Both the position numbers and the translations under genes were made by a program. Of a DNA stretch of 24,686 nt, positions 18,520 through 24,686 are shown one piece after another; position 1 is the stretch's first letter, and every line of letters starts with the position of its first letter. The notes below the pieces were generated by a model. It saw nothing but the letters and a program-made list of their open reading frames with translations, was not told where the DNA came from and did no database searches. Source of the DNA: Heterostelium multicystogenum (Eukaryota; Evosea; Eumycetozoa; Acytosteliales; Acytosteliaceae); assembly GCA_003667245.1 (NCBI GenBank), contig RCNN01000558.1, forward strand, positions 1-24,686, given 5' to 3'.

Positions 18520-19321
18520 GCCTGTTTGGTCAAAAGCAGCAAACGCGGGCAAACCATGGTGGCGCTGGAAGAAAGGGCGCCCTGGAATACGTGGGCTTCG
18601 CCCGCCTACCGCCTGAGCCTGGGTGAAACCTTGCCAGTCACCGCCGGCGACAAGGAACTGTGCCTGGTGCTGCTCAGCGGCCGGGTGACGATTCAGGGCG
18701 AAGGCTTCAACTGGGAAAACCTCGGTGATCGCCACTCGGTGTTCGAAGACAAGTCGCCCTTCGCCGCTTATTTGCCGCCAGGCACCGACGCTCAGGTCAC
18801 TGCGCTGAGCGAACGTGCAAATTGCCGTCTGCGCCGCTTCCCGGCTCGACTGACGCAGGTCTGGCACCCCGTCTGATTCGCCCCGAGCAATGCAAGCGCA
18901 GCGTACGCGGCAAGGGCGCCAACACCCGCTACGTGTGCGACATCCTGCCCCGACAGCGAGCCTGCCCATTCGCCTGCTGGTGGTGGAAGTGCGCACGCCG
19001 TCCGGTCACTTCGTCGGCTACCCGCCCCACAAGCACGAACACCGACGATCTGCCGCACCAGAGCTTTCTCGAAGAAACCTACTACCACCAGAAATCAACC
19101 CGCCCCAGGGCTTTGTGTTCCAGCGGGTCTACACCGACGACCGCAGCATCGACCAGGCCATGGCCGTGGAAAACAGCGACCTGGTGGTGGTGCCCAAGGG
19201 GTATCACCCGGTCAGCGTGCCGTATGGCTACGAGTCTTACTACCTGAACGTGATGGCCGGCCCCAAGCGCGCCTGGCATTTCTATAACGACCCGCAGCAC
19301 AGCTGGCTGCTGGATCTTTAA
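18516..19321 (+). CDS. iolB: 5-deoxy-glucuronate isomerase (about nine frameshifts)
   Basis: Isomerises 5-deoxy-glucuronate to 2-deoxy-5-keto-gluconate. A double-cupin fold with metal-binding histidines in YPPHKH and, further on, SFLEETYYHQ; the end is VPKGYHPVSVPYGY...YYLNVMAGPKRAWHFYNDP, strongly IolB. The start is the ATG overlapping the iolE stop. Breaks: gain in TTT 18525-18527; loss near 18571 and gain near 18602, which cancel and leave a short out-of-frame stretch after residue 20; gains near 18814, 18838, 18948-18951, 18973, 19038; and two extra A at 19092-19094. Corrected length about 265 residues, as expected. Confidence 0.9.
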
Positions 19322-19341
19322 GCACTTCGACGGAGAACATA

Positions 19342-20848
19342 ATGAGCAACGCCCCGGTAATCGGCCATTACATCAACGGCCAAAGTGCACGACAGCGCCA
19401 GTGAGCGTTTCAGCAATGTGTTTCAACCCGGCCCACGGCGAAGTCCAGGCCCGCGTCGGGCTGGCCAGCCAGAAGACCGTCGATGAGGCCGTGGCGTCGG
19501 CGCTGAAAGCCTTCCCGGCGTGGTCCGAGCAATCGTCCCTGCGCCGTTCGCGGGTGCTGTTCAAGTTCAAGGAATTGCTCGACCAGCACCACGATGAGCT
19601 GGCTGAAATCATCAGCCGCGACACGGCAAAGTGTTCTCCGACGCCAAGGGCGAAGTCACCCGTGGTATCGAGATCGTCGAGTTCGCCTGCGGTGCGCCAA
19701 ACCTGTTGAAAACCGATTTCAGCGACAACATCGGCGGCGGCATCGACAACTGGAACCTGCGTCAGCCACTGGGCGTGTGCGCCGCGGGCATCACCCGTTC
19801 AACTTCCCGGTGATGGTGCCGCTGTGGATGATCCCGCTGGCGCTGGCCACCGGTAACTGCTTCATCCTCAGCCGTCGGAGCGCGACCCGTCCGCCAGCTT
19901 GCTGATGGCCCGCCTGCTGACGGAAGCCGGGCTTCCCGACGGTGTGTTCAACGTGGTGCAGGGTGACAAAGAGCGCGGTAGACGGCCTGTTGCAGCACCC
20001 GGATATCGAGGCGATTTCGTTCGTCGGTTCCACCCCGATTGCCGAGTACATCCACCAGCAGGCCACCCAGCGCGGCAAGCGTGTGCAGGCATTGGGCGGG
20101 GCGAACAACATATGATCGTGATGCCCGACGCCGACCTGGATCAGGCGGCTGACGCCTTGATCGGCGCGGCTTACGGCTCGGCCGGCGAGCGCTGCATGGC
20201 GATCTCGATTGCGGTGGTGGTGGGCGATGTCGGCGACAGGCTGATCGAAAAACTGCTGCCGCGTATCGACCAGTTGAAGGTCGGCAACGGTATGCAAAAA
20301 GACAGCGAGATGGGCCCGCTGGTTACCGCCGAAACACAAGGCCAAGGTCGAAGGGTTTATCGACCAGGGCGTGGCCCAGGGCGCGAAGCTGATCGTCGAC
20401 GGGTCGTGGCTTCAAGGTGCCGGGCGCGGAGGGTGGTTTCTTCGTCGGTGCGACCTTGTTCGATAACGTCACCACCGAAATGAGCATCTACCAGCAAGAG
20501 ATTTTCGGGCCGGTGCTGGGCATCGTGCGGGTGGCGGATTTTGCCAGCGCCGTGGCTTTGATCAACGCCCATGAGTTCGGCAACGGCGTGTCGTGCTTTA
20601 CCAGCGACGGCGGCATTGCCCGTGCCTTTGCCCGCACCATCAAGGTCGGGATGGTCGGCATCAACGTGCCGATTCCGGTGCCGATGGCCTGGCATTCGTT
20701 CGGTGGCTGGAAGCGCTCGCTGTTCGGCGACCACCACGCCTATGGCGAAGAAGGCATTCGTTTCTACAGCCGCTACAAGAGCGTCATGCAACGCTGGCCC
20801 GACAGCATCGCCAAGGGCCCTGAATTCAGCATGCCAACTGCCAAGTAA
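19342..20848 (+). CDS. mmsA: CoA-acylating methylmalonate/malonate-semialdehyde dehydrogenase (about nine frameshifts)
   Basis: Oxidises malonic semialdehyde to acetyl-CoA with CoA and NAD, the last inositol step (IolA role); it also serves valine breakdown in other loci. Aldehyde-dehydrogenase features: [52 protein letters not shown] and the catalytic Cys in GSAGERCMA (near residue 284). The end is [13 protein letters not shown]. Start 19342 follows GGAG. Breaks: gains at 19382-19384, 19421-19423, 19974, 20332-20334 and 20401-20403; losses at about 19621, 19795, 19870 and 20108. Corrected length is about 501 residues, normal for MmsA. An extra Ala codon near 19781-19786 (VCAAGIT) may be real or a three-base error. 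Confidence 0.91.
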
Positions 20849-20875
20849 CGTTTTCGAGTGTGGAGCACAACAATA

Positions 20876-21707
20876 ATGAAGTCGCCTCTACGTTTTGCCC
20901 TGAACCGCATGGTCGCCCCCAGCCTTTCCCTGCCCGATTTTATCCAGCTGGCGGTGACCCTGAAATGCGACGCCATCGAGATCCGCAACGACCTCAAGGG
21001 CATCGAGATTGAAGACGGCACCCCTGCCAGCCGCGTGCGCGAATTGTGCGCGGTGCATGGCATCACGGTGCTGTCGATCAACGCGCTGTACCCCTTCGAT
21101 GTGTGGGATGACGAGCGCCGCGCCCAGGCCATCAAGCTGGCGGCCTATGCCCGCGAATGCGGCGCGCAGGCGTTGGTGATGTGCCCGTTGAACGACCGCG
21201 CCGACTCGCGCAACGAAGCCCAGCGCGCGGCCGGTTTGCGCACCGCCTTGAGTGAACTGGCGCCGATCCTGCGGGAATACGGGATTCTCGGTTTTGTCGA
21301 ACCCCTGGGGTTTGAAGAATGCTCGCTGCGCCGCAAACGCGTGGCCGTGGATGCGATCAAGTCCTGTCGGCGGCCTGGATGTGTTCCGCGTGGTGCATGA
21401 CACCTTCCACCACCACCTGGCCAGTGAACATGAGTTCTTCCCCGAGCTGACCGGGCTGGTGCATATCTCCGGCGTGGAAGATGCCGACGCACCGCTGAAC
21501 TCGATCCGCGACGGCCACCGTGTGCTGGTGGGCGAGGGCGATATCCTGGGCAATGCCGCGCAGATCGACACCTTGCTCAGCACCGGCTACAGCGGTTACC
21601 TGTCGTTCGAACCGTTCGCCGAAAGCGTGCACGGCCTGGCAGATATCAAGCAGGCGTTGGGGGCGAGTATCGCCCACCTGCAGAAACGAATAAGGGGCAC
21701 CTCATGA
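20876..21707 (+). CDS. iolI: Inosose isomerase-like TIM-barrel protein (one frameshift)
   Basis: Likely interconverts 2-keto-myo-inositol and 1-keto-D-chiro-inositol, feeding other inositol isomers into the pathway. The AP-endonuclease-like barrel shows [19 protein letters not shown], a metal Glu in [18 protein letters not shown] (Asp/His), LVHISGVED and RVLVGEGDI, which parallel IolI from B. subtilis in order and spacing. Corrected length is about 276 residues (B. subtilis 278). One plus-one shift at about 21362-21366 separates the raw frame after VAVDAIKS. Start 20876 follows GGAG; the stop overlaps the iolD start (ATGA 21704-21707). IolH, a related barrel, is the alternative name. Confidence 0.78.
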
Positions 21708-23639
21708 CCACAACCCGATTGACCATGGCCCAGGCCCTGGTGAAGTTTCTGGATAACCAGTACATCGAAGTCGACGGTGTGCAGAGCAAATTTGTCGCGG
21801 GCATCTTCACGATTTTCGGCCACGGCAATGTGCTGGGCCTGGGCCAGGCCCTGGAGCAGGACAGCGGCGACCCTGGTGGTGCATCAGGGCCGCAACGAAC
21901 AGGGCATGGCCCACGCGGCGATTGGTTTTGCCAAGCAGCATTTGCGCCGCAAAGATCTACGCGTGCTCCTCCTCGGTGGGGCCGGGTGCGGCGAATATGT
22001 TGACCGCCGCGGCGACCGCGACCGCCAACCGGATTCCGTTGCTGCTGTTTGCCCGGTGATGTCTACGCCAGTCGCCAGCCCGATCCGGTACTGCAACAAA
22101 TCGAACAGTTCCACGACTTGAGCATCAGCACCAACGACGCGTTTCGTGCGGTCAGCAAATACTGGGACCGCATCAACCGCCCGGAACAGCTGATGACGGC
22201 GGCGATCCACGCCATGCGCGTGCTCACCGACCCGGCGGAAACCGGCGCCGTGACCCTGGCCCTGCCGCAGGATGTACAGGGCGAAGCCTGGGATTACCCG
22301 GATTACTTCCTGCAAAAACGCGTGCACCGTATCGACCGTCGCCCGGCGACCGAAGCGATGCTGGGGGATGCCGTGGCGGCGTTCAAGGGCAAGCGCAAAC
22401 CGCTGATCGTGTGTGGCGGCGGGGTCAAATACTCCGGGGCGAATGCCGCGCTGCAAGCCTTTGCCGAACGCTTCGACATTCCTTTCGCGGAAACCCAGGC
22501 GGGCAAGAGTGCGGTGGTTTCAAGCCATCCACTGAACCTCGGCGGTCTTGGTGAAACCGGCTGCCTGGCGGCGAACCTGCTGGCACCCGAGGCGGATCTG
22601 ATCATTGGTATCGGCACGCGCTATACCGATTTCACCACGTCGTCGAAGTCACTGTTCAAGCATCCTGAGGTGCAGTTTTCTCAACCTGAATATCAGCCCG
22701 TGCGACGCACTGAAACTCGATGCCGTGCAACTGCTGGCGGATGCCAGGGTCGGCCTGGAAGCTCTGGCTGAAGCCCTGGGCGACTACCGCTCCAGCTGGG
22801 GCGATCAACCACGGGATGCCAAGGCGCAGTTGGACGTCGAAGTCGACCGGATCTACCAGGCCGACTACCAGAGCGAAAACTTCGTCCCGGAAATCAACGA
22901 CCACATGGACCCGGCGGTGCTGCGTGAGTTTATCGAGCTGACCGGTTCCTGCCTGACCCAAAGCCGCGTACTCGGTGTGCTCAACGACACCCTGGCCGAC
23001 GACGCAATCATCGTCGCCGCCGCCGGCAGCCTGCCCGGTGACTTGCAGCGCAGCTGGCGCAGCAAGGGCGTCAACACCTACCACGTCGAATACGGTTATT
23101 CGTGCATGGGCTACGAGGTCAACGCCGCATTGGGCGTGAAGCTGGCCGAGCCCGAGCGCGAGGTGTACGCACTGGTGGGCGACGGCTCGTACATGATGCT
23201 GCACTCGGAGCTGGCCACCTCGATCCAGGAGCGGCGCAAGATCAACGTGGTGCTGCTGGACAACATGACCTTCGGCTGCATCAACAATTTGCAGATGGAA
23301 CACGGCATGGACAGCTTCGGCACCGAGTTCCGCTTCCGCAATCCCGAGACCGGTAAGCTCGACGGCGGTTTTGTGCCGGTGGACTTCGCTATGAGTGCGG
23401 CGGCCTATGGTTGCAAGACCTACAAGGTCAACACCGTGGAGCAGTTGCAGGCGGCGCTGGCCGATGCGCGCACGCAAACCGTGTCGACGCTGATTGATAT
23501 CAAGGTCCTGCCGAAAACCATGATCCACAAATACCTGTCGTGGTGGCGCGTCGGTGTGGCGCAGGTGTCCACCAGCGCGCGCACCGATGCGGTGGCCAAA
23601 CAACTCAATGAACGCCTGGCCAAGGCCCGGCAGTACTAA
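21704..23639 (+). CDS. iolD: 3D-(3,5/4)-trihydroxycyclohexane-1,2-dione hydrolase (four frameshifts)
   Basis: Thiamine-diphosphate enzyme that opens the cyclohexanedione ring to 5-deoxy-glucuronate. The N-terminal pyrimidine-binding domain has [17 protein letters not shown] and [19 protein letters not shown] with the activating Glu region; the C-terminal cofactor motif is [12 protein letters not shown] ... [10 protein letters not shown] near residue 490. Start follows AAGGGG and overlaps the iolI stop. Breaks, all gains: CCC 21871-21873, AAA 21951-21953, TTT 22048-22050 and TTTT 22676-22679. The last 1 kb reads cleanly. Corrected length about 643 residues against 637 in B. subtilis. Confidence 0.94.
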
Positions 23640-23658
23640 TAACAAGAGGAGTGTTTTC

Positions 23659-24672
<1,014 letters not shown>

Positions 24673-24686
24673 CCACAACCCTCACT

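Noticed and set aside
18526..18876. Independent 116-codon cupin gene
   Set aside because: It is the N-terminal part of iolB, ended early by a gained base; the second cupin follows in other frames.
15526..20848. iolC to mmsA as pseudogenes from loss of inositol use
   Set aside because: Indels are single-base, in both directions, and motifs remain intact in other frames; iolD, iolI and iolG are nearly clean. Base-call error is simpler.

Overview
The window looks like chromosome from a Pseudomonas of the fluorescens type. Supporting signs are high-GC coding sequence, two kinds of paired REP palindromes of the Pseudomonas type between operons, and gene families typical of the genus (PraB-like proteins, FadL, an inositol cluster led by an RpiR-type regulator). 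No tRNA, rRNA or CRISPR array was seen.

Layout: (1) 1-2640 is a whole IS21-family insertion sequence (istA, istB, inverted ends). Its right end lies 3 bp before the start codon of the next gene. (2) 2644-4432 holds three tandem genes for small secreted four-cysteine proteins of the PraB (alkane-oxidation activator) type, in AT-richer DNA. (3) 4540-5987 encodes a FadL outer-membrane long-chain fatty-acid channel. (4) 6250-14225 is a beta-oxidation run: membrane acyl-CoA dehydrogenase (fadE), a long two-domain FabG4-type reductase, a MaoC-type hydratase, a FadI/FadA2-type thiolase and an acyl-CoA ligase (fadD). Together with the PraB proteins and FadL this forms a possible capture, uptake, activation and degradation locus for alkyl or fatty-acyl chains. 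(5) 14325-15222 (minus strand) is an RpiR/MurR-family regulator. It is divergent from (6) 15526-24672, a complete myo-inositol catabolic cluster in the order iolC (kinase fused to DUF2090), iolE, iolB, mmsA/iolA, iolI, iolD, iolG. The pathway runs IolG, IolE, IolD, IolB, IolC/DUF2090, MmsA and ends in acetyl-CoA; IolI links in other inosose isomers. A GGAA-N6-TTCC site, the motif reported for rhizobial IolR, lies between the regulator and iolC.

Data quality dominates the reading of this window. Almost every gene is broken by one or more single-base gains or losses, about 70 by my count, mostly in short runs of one base. Family motifs continue in a neighbouring frame straight after each break, and when the indels are netted out gene lengths return to family sizes. 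I read these as uncorrected long-read assembly errors, not gene decay. Each CDS is therefore given as one feature across its full span, with the breaks listed. Conceptual translations of the raw sequence will be wrong for most genes here.
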